Assembly (NCBI GenBank): GCA_030248135.1
Contig: JASANC010005653.1
Coordinates: 1 to 64,000 of the forward strand
From: Theristus sp. LFF4_11
Lineage: Eukaryota > Nematoda > Chromadorea > Monhysterida > Xyalidae
Length of the DNA stretch: 64,000 nucleotides
Reading direction: 5' to 3'
Shown: positions 1 to 10,795 of the stretch, one piece after another
Position numbering within the stretch: the first letter of the stretch is position 1
Layout of the letters: the number at the start of each line of letters is the position of its first letter
The notes under the pieces: model-generated
Seen by the model: only the letters and a program-made list of their open reading frames with translations
What the model was told of the DNA's origin: nothing
Databases searched by the model: none
Made by a program: the position numbers and the translations under genes

Positions 1-3000
1 AAGTCTTTGACGGTCTCCCTGATGCTGTTTAATGTTAATATTTGCATTGTTGTGACAGGGATTTGGGCAGCAGTATTAGCATTGTTGCTTGTGTGCAGGT
101 GTGCGTGCCGCCCGGGCAACAGTATGAGCCGGTGAAGTTGCCTGACACCGAGCCAGCAAAGGACTTTCAGTTCACTTTGGACCCATTTCAAAAAGAGGCC
201 ATTCTCTGCCTGGACAATTATCAGTCGGTTTTAGTCTCGGCGCACACCTCTGCTGGCAAAACAGTCGTTGCCCTGTCAGTTTTGTAACTGGAGTATTTTT
301 TGTGTGTTTTCTAAATATGTTTGAAATTGTTCTGCAGTGCTGAGCGTGATTATGCAGATATGCAATCGCACTCTCCCTACGGGACAAGCAGCGCGTCATC
401 TACACGTCACCGATCAAAGCGCTCAGCAATCAGAAATACCGCGAGCTCAAGGAAGAATTCAACGACGTTGGTCTGATGACGGGCGACGTGACGATCGCAC
501 CAAGCGCCACGTGCCTTGTGATGACCACGGAGGTGCGCAGCTGCACAGATATTAGCCTGCGATCGGCTGCCTGCGCCTGCAGTTGAATTGAATCAATGCT
601 CCACTGAGGGTCGCTCGTCTCAGTTGCACAGCACCGTCATGTGAATATAATACGTGAAGTGCACGTTGTTTGCGAATTTCAGATCTTGCGCTCGATGCTG
701 TACCGCGGCTCGGAGATCATGCGAGAAGTCGGCTGGGTGATTTTCGATGAGATTCACTACATGAGAGATAAAGGTTCGGTTGAACAGCACACTTGAATGG
801 TGCTCAGAAGCATTGTTGTGTGCGTGAAGTTGTGTTGCATGTTGCATTGCTGTGAGTGTTTTGCAGAGCGCGGTGTTGTCTGGGAAGAGACTATCATTCT
901 GCTGCCTGACAACGTGCATTACGTCTTTTTGTCGGCCACCATTCCGAATGCACGACAGTTTGCTGGTAGATCTGCAATGAAAACTACGACACTTTTGGTG
1001 CCACGTTCTCCATGTCTGTTGCTGCCAGTTTCCTTTGTTTTGTTTTCAGAGTGGGTCTGCTATCTGCACAACCAGCCGTGTCATGTCGTCTCAACCGACT
1101 ATCGACCCGTGCCCTTGCAGCATTTTATCTACCCGGCTGGCGGCAGTGGCCTTTACGAAGTTGTCAGCATCGATGTGGGCGCGCTGCTTGTTTCGTTGCT
1201 TTTATAGAAAAACACGCCTTTAGTGTTGCGATTCACGTGATGACGTTGCGATCTTTTTTCAGGGTAAATTCCGTGAGGAGAAATTCCGAGAGGCGATGGG
1301 TTGTCTGTCTGACAAAGGGGAGGAGGCAAGTGGCATTCAACGATTTGGACGACGCGGTGGCAGCACTTATGGCAAGTTCATGGTGGTCATAGTTTTATAC
1401 TGTTGCGATTTGATCGACGACCCAATGGAATTATTTGTTCAAGGCGACTCAAACGTGGTCAAGATCATACGAACGATCCAGGCAAAGCAAATGCTGCCCG
1501 TCATTTGCTTCAGTTTTGCGCGCAGAGAATGCGAGGCTTATGCCGCTGAGTTGAAGGACATGGACTTTATGGAAAATGGTGAGCTCAGCTGATGTTGTTG
1601 CATGAAAGAAAAGAAAACGCATAAAGTAGAAATAAAAAACTGGCACCCAAAAAAACCGTTGTTGGATTTAGCTGACGAAAAGCGTCTTGTTGGTGAAGTG
1701 TTTGAGAACGCAATAGACGGCCTGTCAGATGAGGACAAGCAGCTGACACAGGTTCGAAACAGTTTTGTGTGTGTCACTGTGTCATCGATTTCGCAGCTGT
1801 TTACGGTAGCAGACGGCGTCATGAGTGACCGCTTTGAACATTCAGGTGACAAACATTTTGCCGTATCTGAAACGTGGCATTGGTATTCATCATTCCGGAC
1901 TGCTGCCAATTTTGAAGGAAGTCATTGAGATATTGTTTGGCGAGGGGCTGATAAAGGCACGTTTACATGTTGCTTTTGAACTTGTCAAGCCCAGGTCAAA
2001 CCGATTGATGCGTTCTGTAGGTTTTATTTGCAACGGAGACATTTTCGATGGGTTTGAATATGCCCGCGCGCACTGTTCTGTTTACGTCTGCTCGCAAGTT
2101 TGACGGCAAAGACTACAGGTGGGCTCTGTTTGAGTTGAGCTTGCAAAAATTGCAAGAATGCCAGCCGATAGCACGCTGTTGCGCATTTGAAGATGGCTGA
2201 GCAGCGGTGAGTACGTTCAGATGAGTGGAAGGGCTGGAAGGCGGGGCAAGGACGACAGAGGACTGGTGATCTTGATGCTTGATCAGCAAATGGAGCCAAA
2301 CACCGCGAAACAAGTGGTCAAGGTCGACGACGGTTGTTGTTTTCGATTTTCTTAGTTGATGAACGGCGACTGAAGCGCAACTATTAACGAAGCTTCATTC
2401 GAAAGAGAACGACGCATTGCACGGTGTGCTGTTTGTTGCAGGGCGAGCCAGACGCGCTGAACTCTCAGTTCCGCCTGACGTACAACATGGTGCTGAACAT
2501 GACGCGCGTCGAGGCGATCTATCCCGAGTGGATGCTGCAGCGGTCGTTCTTTCAGTTCCAGAATTTCGGCCTGCTTCCTTCGCTCGTGCAAAGTTCGTCA
2601 ACACAGAGCACCTGGCGTTCTGGTGTCTTTGTGTTCCCGCTGTTTTTGCCACCACTTGTCGGTTTCAAACAAATTGATCGTGCCAGTGGCCCAATTAGTT
2701 TTGCTTCTAAATTGACGCCAACATTTGGTTGCAGAGCGCAATGAGGCCGAACATCGATACGAGCGAATTCAGGTGCCAAAGTTGGACATGGCGACCAGTT
2801 ACTACGATCTGCGAAAGCGAATCTCGAGTATGTCGGGCGAAATCAAGGAGTTCATTCGAAAACCACAGTACATCGTGCCTTTCTTGGTTGCGGGCAGGCT
2901 TGTCAGGGTGAGTGGAACTGAAAACGGCCTCATCACTTTCAACGCCCCAACTTTGGCTGACTGACCTAAAAAAAGAGAGTCAGTTTTTTTTCCAATTTGT

Positions 3001-5237
3001 GCAGATCAAAATGAAAGACATTGATTTCGGGTGGTGTGCGATCGTGAACTTCACCAAGAAGCAGCCGGACAGCACGAACGCAGGCACCGGCTTGAACGAC
3101 AGAGAAGCCGCACAGCCGATCTACATCGTCGAGGTGCTCATGAACCTGTCGCCGCAGAACATTCGGTGCGTTGCTCGGTTGAATCGCTTGGCATTTGCCA
3201 TCTTTCATTGAGCAAGTGGTGAAACTTGACGCACGCACAGCAAACCAGCAACTTATGCGCGTCTTTTAGAAACATCAAAACACCAAGTGACGTTCGTCCG
3301 TGTCAGCCGGGCGAAAAGGGACAGCCAGAAGTGGGTTTTGTTAGTTTTATGAGTTAAATTTTAAAAATTGAAAGCAACAACAACAAATAATGATTTGAAG
3401 CATTTGAACTCAAAATAAAAGTGAACAGGTGGTGCCGTGCATGTTGCACTTAATCGAGGAGATTTCGGCGGTGCGAATCAAATTCCCCGAGGACCTGAGA
3501 AGTTTGGAGAATCGACAGGCGGTCGTAAAGACAATAGATGTAAATACTTTGTTATATTATTGACCAGAAGGTCTGTAATAAAGACATGATTCAAGCTTGA
3601 AATAAATTTTTTTCTAAACAGACGGTGAAGAAGCGCTTCCCGGACGGCTTGCCACATTTGGACCCGGTGGAGGATCTGAAGATTAAAGACAAATCATTTG
3701 TGGACTTGGTGGAACAGCTCACTCAGTACGAGCAGAAAATCAACACGCACGCACTCAAGGAAGACCCTGATTTTGAACAGATTTGCGAGAAATACGAGCG
3801 AAAATTGGAGGTATGTTTGCTTGTTTTGCACTGGAATGTTAGTAATCAGTTAATCTCAGTAATTATTTTTTGTCTGAAAGATTTTATTTAAAAAATATGG
3901 GAAAAACCAACAACATTACAATTAAAAGGCAATTTTTTGAATCAGGCTGAGAACGCATGGAAGCAGGCTCGTCAAGAAGTTCGCAAGGCGACATCGTTGC
4001 TGCAGATGGACGAACTCAGGTGCAGGCAGAGGATACTGCGCAGGTTGAACTATTGTGACGAGCAGGGTGTCATCACACACAAGGTGCGTCAAGCTGAACA
4101 TGAATGGCAGACGATTGCTGCGCATTACGCCTGTTCACATGTGCCAATCGTTGGTTGCCCCGACAAAATTGCCAATAAAAAAAATGAATGCACGATAAAC
4201 TCGCAACAGAGATTTTGTGTTGTTGATGTGATTATTAGCGAGCAGCGTCTTTGTCAGAGAACATGTGCGTGTGCGGTTGTGTGCTGCAGGGTCGTGTGGC
4301 GTGTGAGATCAGCGCCGCCGACGAGCTATTGCTCACTGAGATGATCTTCGGCGGTGTGTTCAACGAGCTCTCGGCACAGCAGGCCGCCTCGCTGCTCAGC
4401 TGCTTCGTGTTCCAGGAGAACGCGGAGATGCCGAAAATGGCGGACGAGTTGACGGGATGCTTGAGGCAGATGCAGGCAACTGCGACACTTGCAGCGCGCA
4501 TTCGCACTGTTTTGCTGAACGTGCTTTGCAGTCGAGTCTCAAAAGGCTGTTCATGTGTTTCCGTGTTTAGACGTACGCGCGTCGCATAGCAAACGTTGCA
4601 AAGGAGTGCAAGATGGATGTGAAGGAAGACGAATACGTTGAGTCGTTCCGGCCGCATTTGATGGACGTTGTGCACGCGTGGTGTTCGGGCAGCTCGTTCG
4701 CGGACGTCATCAAAATGACCAAAGTCTTTGAGGGTTAGAACGCTTTTTTTGTTTAAATCTTTCGAGTTTCCGGTGTCTGTTGCAACTTGCGTGCAATAAT
4801 GCAGTCATATTCGAACATCGGTGAAACTTTCATCGATCAGTTCATGGGCTTTGTTTTATGCGGATTGTTTATGTTTTCTATTTTGTTTTTCTCCAGGCAG
4901 CATCATTCGTGCGCTGCGGCGTTTGGAAGAGTTGCTCAGAGAAATGCACAATGCTGCGCAGTCGATTGGAAATGATCAACTGAGGGCGAAATTTCAAGAC
5001 GCTTCCACCAGAATTAAACGGGACATCGTGTTCGCAGCCAGTCTCTATCTGTTAGTCTGTTGCTGCACTGCCATCGTGGGCTGCCTTGCCTTGCCCTTGT
5101 CAACACAGAAATAGTGTTTTGGATAATCAATGCTGATACCGAAAAAACTTCAATTTGTGAGTGAGCGTTTTGCAGTTTGTTTGTGTTTCAGAGTTGGTGA
5201 GGATGACGGTAAAGAGGACGTGGCCGATGCCGATTGA
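1..5237 (+). CDS. MTREX (mtr-4): MTR4/SKIV2L2-type exosome RNA helicase (partial, 5' end outside window)
   Basis: Nuclear DExH-box 3'-5' RNA helicase that feeds RNA to the exosome (5.8S maturation, TRAMP/NEXT-type decay). The first visible exon begins near 99. Motifs seen in order across many exons: Walker A AHTSAGKT (near 240), [11 protein letters not shown] (near 410), DEIH in FDEIHYMRD (near 750), LSATIPNA (near 935), [14 protein letters not shown] (near 1880), [15 protein letters not shown] (near 2035), GRAGRRG (near 2230), the arch/KOW insert with [10 protein letters not shown] (near 3020), and the C-terminal helical domain with [18 protein letters not shown] (near 4290). SKI2 is excluded by the close match to MTR4 in the arch and C-terminus. 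The last intron is 5051-5191 (donor GTTAGT), so the conserved SLYL terminus is followed by a short acidic tail ending in a stop at 5235-5237. Reading through the donor would instead add about 20 residues. The upstream N-terminus is not in the window. Confidence 0.95.
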
Positions 5238-5348
5238 TTCGTTGATTTGTTGGCGTTTTGTTGAGTTATTGTTATTGTTAAAAACATGTGTGAACGTTTG
5301 TCATTGGCTGTGTGCTTGTTATGTGCAAAGAAATCGCAACAAAAAATG

Positions 5349-5354
5349 AATAAA
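5349..5354 (+). terminator. Candidate poly(A) signal of MTR4 (AATAAA)
   Basis: AATAAA lies about 110 bp after the MTR4 stop and about 170 bp before the WDR75 start codon. It is well placed to end the MTR4 message inside the short intergenic gap. Confidence 0.5.
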
Positions 5355-5489
5355 ACGTTCAGAAGCTCACAAGTGCACTTTTTTTAATATTTGAAGCACT
5401 TATTTGTTCTTCGTTCAGGGTTTTAAATCAACCCGATATTTGCCTTCGAATTTGCCTTGAAATTTTCTTGGTTTGAAACTTCATATTTG

Positions 5490-5521
5490 AAGTATTTTTG
5501 CGTTTTAGAAGTACGTCCAGA
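5490..5521 (+). promoter_or_regulatory. Splice acceptor just upstream of WDR75 ATG (possible spliced-leader site)
   Basis: A T-rich tract ends in TTTTAG at 5508, 14 bp before the ATG at 5522. I see no matching upstream coding exon. It could accept a trans-spliced leader or end a 5'-UTR intron. Confidence 0.4.
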
Positions 5522-8500
5522 ATGAAGCGACGGTTTTCTGTCGACACAGTCGCCGGACCGAAATTCGCCCCGATTCTAACGCGCGTCTGTTTCTCAGCAG
5601 ATGCAAGGTGTTCACTGATTTATTTTCAATTCCAATTTCCAGCGTCTTTTGCTTTACCAATTGATGTGCCCACTTTTGAGTGTCGTTTGCAGCCTTGTGG
5701 CAGTCGCGTGCACGTCAACGGTGGTCGTGGCTGAAACTGAGTCGGGCCGCATTCGCCATCGACATTTTGTTCCGACTTCGGGCCACATTTGTAGCGTTGT
5801 AAGGCATGCTGCTCAATCAGAACTGGTTAGTTTCACAAGTACTGTCGTTTTTCAATGTTGTACAGTGAATATCGTTTTGAAACTCCAACCGTGAAGAAAT
5901 TTTGAATCATTTAAATACAACATTCACTGCAAGTTCTTGGAACAAAAACAGAAGTGATAAGTTTGCAAAAAAACGCCATGTTTTCAGCTTGTCTGTGTCG
6001 CCGACAATGCTGAGCTTTATTCTTACCCATTCTTTGCTGAGAAGTTTGGCCCAACAACACCGGAAGTTGCATCAACGCATCATGCCACAACATTGCAGCG
6101 TGTTCATTTCGCTGTTACCATTCAGGATCGCTTGCTTCTAGTCGCACATGCCAAGGGGGCCGCTGGTTGGTTTGCTTTTCACGGTTTTTTCGTGTCATCC
6201 CAACGTTCTGATGGTGCAGTGCTCAAATGCTTTTCGTGTATCTCAGCTGCGAGCGTGGGTGTCTACGAAGCTCGCTTTGAAGGTGACAAAGTGAGATTGG
6301 TCACAAGAGTAAAACCGCATGCAACCTTGCCCACTGATGCTCGTGCGATTGCGCTTTCGGTTCGTGTTTGAATTTCAATGTTTATTTGTGCTAAATTCAA
6401 TAAGCAGTTCTTGCGTCGTTTTGTTTTTGTAATCACCAACCTCACTCATCTCACAGATCGAATTTTGCGCGGCAATAACTGCAAACTCGCAGGGTGAGGC
6501 GGACAAGGCGATTGCGGTGCAACGCTTTGGCATCAACAGACAAATACGGTGCTGAAACTGTTCTCACTGTTTTGGACGATTTTTTGTGTTTCTCTTTCTC
6601 ATTGCTGTTTTCAACACGATACCATGATACCAGTGTCTCCACTGAATTTTCTACTTTCTACTGAAATAACTATACGGGTTTTCAACAATTTTTTTGGATT
6701 TGCTGCCCTTCGGGGATATAGCAACTGCAGGCCACCGAAACCGAAATCGGGCTGAGATCACTGATGCCCCCAAGACAGAGCGGGGCATAGAGGCCGTCCC
6801 TCACGTGGCGAGGGTATTGGCTCCAAGGGGTGGTGAGCCGTCCGTTTGGTAGGGAACCTTCGGTCTCCGGAATCGGTGGGGAGGGGCGTGCTTAAAATAT
6901 AGAAATAAAAACAAATAAAAAGGTACCGCTCATCTGATGTCATACTGATTTTCTCAATGTTTTTTCAGCTATGATTTGGACGTGTCTGACAACCGCCAGT
7001 TCACCTGCGTCGCCCTGCAAGAGACGACCTGCTGGCTGGCTGTTGGTGACACACAAGGCATAATAATGATCTGGTCTGTGTGTGTCATGCTTGAACTACA
7101 AGACATAACCGAAATGTGTCCAACATCTTGAGAGTCATTGTCATTGAAACTGCCAATTTTTCTAGGAGCGGTGAAAACATTCGTGAGTGTAGCAGCGCTC
7201 GTCTGGGCACATGCACGAGCCGCATCCATTGGCACGCACATCGAGTGATGCATTTGTGCTGGGCGTTGCAAAGTGAGACACACTACCGTCAACCTGTAAC
7301 GAAACCTGATTGGCTGCTTTACAATTGAGCTCACTGATTAAACTAACCAGCTCGATACAACCAATCAGCATGCCAGAGTCAAAAGCCTGAATGCACAAAT
7401 TGTGTACATGTGACAGTGCGAGCGCAGTTTACTTGAGATGCCAGTACAGGCCAGAGTACAGTCATTGCGGTGCGACTGTGCGTGATTGTGTTTTTCTATG
7501 CAGCGCACAGTTCGTTGTACAGTGGCGGTGCGGAGCGAGTGTTGGTGCGTCACACGATGCACAGCCACGGCAAGTGGTCACGTGAGTTTGTGCCACGTGC
7601 TGCAGCGGCCATCCAACACATCACAGTCGAGTCAAACAAGGCACAATACATTGCGTTGCATCTCGACACTGCAGGTGCGCCTGCCAAATACACTTTGCAC
7701 CGTTAAAAATTGGTTTTTTCTTGTTGCCAACTTTGGATGGAACGCAGCAAATACAATGTATGTGGTGTCGTTTGCTGCAACCAATGGAAATCTGCAATGA
7801 CTTGCTTCAGAAATCCAACTGATCGACGGGCGCTTGCGAATGCATTGTGCGATTCGTTGGGGTCCTGTGAAAGCTGCGGTGCGTGGCGCACCCATCGTTG
7901 GCCTCTGTCTCGATGCATATTTTGCGTGCACTGCTCCAGATGGCTCAACAGACAATGCCATTTCTGCGCCAGCACTCGTCACTAACAGCCATGCGGGTCA
8001 GCTGCAGTTCTGCTCACCTGTCGATATGACACCTCAACTGGAAGTACGCTTTGCTTGCTCTCTTTCCTTCCGGTGTATTATTCTGTGCATTTTGTGCAAT
8101 GATTAGTGCACGAGGGAACAAATCTCATTTTGATTGTTGTGCAGTGAAGCAGGATCTTCAAAAGCTTACGATCTTTATGCACCAATGATCCGATTCAAGT
8201 GTTCGTGCTGTGCGTTTGTGCAGGTGGACATCAGTGGCGACAACGTGGCAGTGGCTGCTGATGGCACGGTCTCGTCGGAGGTGCTCAGAGTTGCACTCAA
8301 TTCGTGCTACATTGCTACGCTCGTGTGTAGCACTAGTGCTAATGATCTCGTCGAACAACAGAGGCAACAATCGCTGTTGTTCTGGAGACGCATTTCTGAT
8401 CACAGGTTCACAGGAAACAAACATTTGCTTTGATTTGCGGTCGGTGAAGCAAACGAACGATTCAAGATCTCAGTTCACCTCCCTGATTAGTTTCATTCTG

Positions 8501-10497
8501 TTTTATGCATCCATTCAGCAGCGCGGTTGATTGGGATATCACTGCAGTGGTTACGTTTCTTCAGATTTGTCATGAACACTCGCGTGGAATTCCCGCACAC
8601 GGCTGCCATTACTGAAATGACATTCTGCGAACTGGAATCGCACGAGCAAACCGAGATGTCGTTGGTGACTGCTGCTCTGGACGGACTCGTCAAGGTCTGG
8701 GTGCCAGCCAGCGACCGTGGCAACTCTGCGCAGACGTTGAAAGGTGAACGGGCATTCATGAAGCAGTTGTTAGCGGCCGTGTAGCCAGGCTTTCTTTTTA
8801 GCACAGCTACGCGTCACTAAATACTGCTCCATGAATGCCTCTTAAGTCACTGTTCAGTAGCGCCTTGTGGGCTCTCCGATTTCGTCAATCCTTCCGTGGG
8901 CTCCTTGTCAAATCGCTTTGCTGCCTAAACAAGAAAGAATCTCTTAAGTTGCTTCTCATTTCAGACAACATTGCAAAGGCTGTGTCAATAACGGATGATA
9001 AGAAAACGTCATTTCCAAAGAAGTACGATTGCATAAAAGCTGAGCAACAGCAAGTGGAGTCGGAGATCTCTGAGTGTTACGGTGAATGGTGGAGTTTGCT
9101 TGAGACGCTGTCGCATTGTGGCCTGCCTGCTGTCGGAGCGTCACTGTCAGTGGACCAGTCGGTGCTGGCCGTCGCTTTTCACAGTCACTTGACGCTGTGG
9201 AACACCGCCAATTGGCGCTTGTGCAACGTCGTGCAACCGTTTCTGGGCTTCGCTGCAAACATCAGGTATACCACGATACGAGCAGTTCGCGTTTACTCAT
9301 GGAAAATTGGCCTGCATCATGCATGTCAATTGACTCAACCAAAGAATTATGCTCGCAAACAAAACAAATTAAACTTGATGCAGTTAAATAAATTTATTGC
9401 GTGATGCATCTGTTATTTTTGTGTCAAATTTCTGCCATTTTTGTCAGACTGTTGAAATGGTGCGCTGACGCCTCCAACGACCATCTGTTATTCTGCGCCT
9501 CTGAATCGAGTTTGCTGTGCATAAACACGCACACATTCACACCCGTGTACTGCGTGGCAAACAGGCTGCACGCACTGACGGCAGACCCTGTAACCGGGTA
9601 TATGGCTGCTGCAACAGGCTCTAGAGGTCAGGTTATGGTTAACTGATTTTACCTGATAAGCGGAACAAAACGTGTATCAGTGATTAAAAATTCTTATTTT
9701 GATTGAACCACGTCTAGGAGCTCGGGCACACAATTTGATTGGTGTTTTTGTTGCAGTGTGCATCTGGTCAGCAGAAGATGGCGAGCCGATATTCACGCAA
9801 GAAATAAGCGACAGAAGTGACGGTAAACAAGACACACAAGGAGAATGCGCGAACGGCACAACAATCAGCTCGATATGTTTCGTGCCATCGGCCAACTCTG
9901 TGCCCAATGGGCCGTCACCACTGTTTATCATGACCAACGATTCGGTAAGGCTTTAGTTTGTTTGTTTGTTCACAAACTGACCCATTTTCAGTGAAGCGTG
10001 AATAATTTTGAGATTCTGAATGGTTTTCAGTGTATTTTCGCAATTCGCGAAACGACAGCTGCAGTTGAAAATCCACGCAAACGAAAATCATCTATCGACT
10101 CAAAACCCAATGCTGTCGACACGGTATGATATTGGCTGCAGGGCAGAGCACTATTAAAAGCACTTTACACTTTACGAAACCAACCTGAATCTGAATTTTT
10201 GATCTGCTTTGTTTCTTTAGCTTTCAACTCCATTTGCTCGCTTGTTGGCTGTGGAACAAGAGAAAACAACGGCTTCGGGGTCAAATGAGCAAAACATGAC
10301 AAGCAGAAGAACACAAACGGGCAATGTGCAGGTCGGTGGTATTCACGCTATGTATTTTTGCCACTCAAAACTGACTTTCAAAAATCTGGAAACTGAAATA
10401 ACCACTTCAGATGCTTGCTGCACCAGCGCACGGTCTACCAGGCCCCGCTGCACTCGCGCCGGATTTCGTCAAGTCCTTTTTGACGCCAAGATCTTGA
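5522..10497 (+). CDS. WDR75: WDR75 / UTP17-type WD-repeat protein of the small-subunit processome
   Basis: WD40 protein of the t-UTP group, which couples rDNA transcription to early pre-rRNA processing in the nucleolus. The start at 5522 (MKRRFSVDTVAG) places the first blade (FSADAR) as in WDR75. Later exons carry blades matching this family specifically: FTCVALQETTCWLAVGD with GIIMIW (near 6995-7075), IHWHAHRVMHLCWALQ (near 7225), the SGGAERVLVRH and FVPRAAAAIQHIT pair (near 7520-7625), LVTAALDGLVKVWV (near 8665), and VDQSVLAVAFHSHLTLWNT (near 9150). The C-terminal exons keep the STPF and APAHGLPG motifs just before the stop (10495-10497), matching the tail of WDR75. There are well over ten exons with small introns. 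Two introns carry repeats (a SINE-like block near 6.7 kb and a CCAAT-type element near 7.3 kb). Some internal borders are not resolved. Confidence 0.9.
6665..6915 (+). repeat. SINE-like element in a WDR75 intron
   Basis: GC-rich non-coding block whose 3' part (CCTTCGGTCTCCGGAATCGG, then a G-rich stretch and A/T tail) resembles the 3' part of the tRNA-derived element at 25.68-25.92 kb. It may be a member of the same SINE family. No clear tRNA head is seen here. Confidence 0.35.
7300..7392. repeat. Short CCAAT-rich intronic repeat (family A copy)
   Basis: Begins with GATTGGCTGCTTT and ends with CAATCAGCATGCCAGA, with GCTCACTGATT and ACCAGCTCGAT in between. Similar blocks occur near 26.7, 50.7 and 51.2 kb in other genes' introns. 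Its ends are inverted (GATTGG/CCAATC), as in a MITE. Confidence 0.6.
8800..8846. repeat. Half-copy of the GCGTCACTAAATACTGC hairpin repeat
   Basis: The block ACAGCTACGCGTCACTAAATACTGC and the following CATGAATGC recur at 50.87-50.92 kb in a LIN-10 intron. There the sequence forms a hairpin with its own inverted copy. Confidence 0.5.
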
Positions 10498-10757
10498 GGT
10501 CATGTCATAGTTTGTGATAATTTAAAAAGATTTCCGGGTGCCTTGTTTGTTGAGTGACTCAGTGCTTGTTTATTAGATTCAAAGATTTAGCTTCTGAGAA
10601 ATTTTGGAGCCTGCGTGTAAATTCGACTGCACTTTCTTCCAATCAGTGATTCACTAAGTTTTTTTGTTACGTTGTTGTTATTGTTATGCTGAAATGAGTT
10701 GAAGAAAGTAAAATTGGATCAAATTTGTGTTGCTTGTTTGGGGTATAGTGTGCAAGT

Positions 10758-10795
10758 TGTTCACTTGTGTCTGTCTGTTGCCTGACAGCGTATCC
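10758..10795 (+). promoter_or_regulatory. Strong acceptor 7 bp upstream of the NSUN5 ATG (possible spliced-leader site)
   Basis: A pyrimidine-rich tract ending in CCTGACAG at 10788 precedes the ATG at 10796. WDR75 ends at 10497 and no donor or coding exon belonging to NSUN5 is evident in the 300-bp gap. It is a good candidate for a trans-splice acceptor. Confidence 0.45.
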
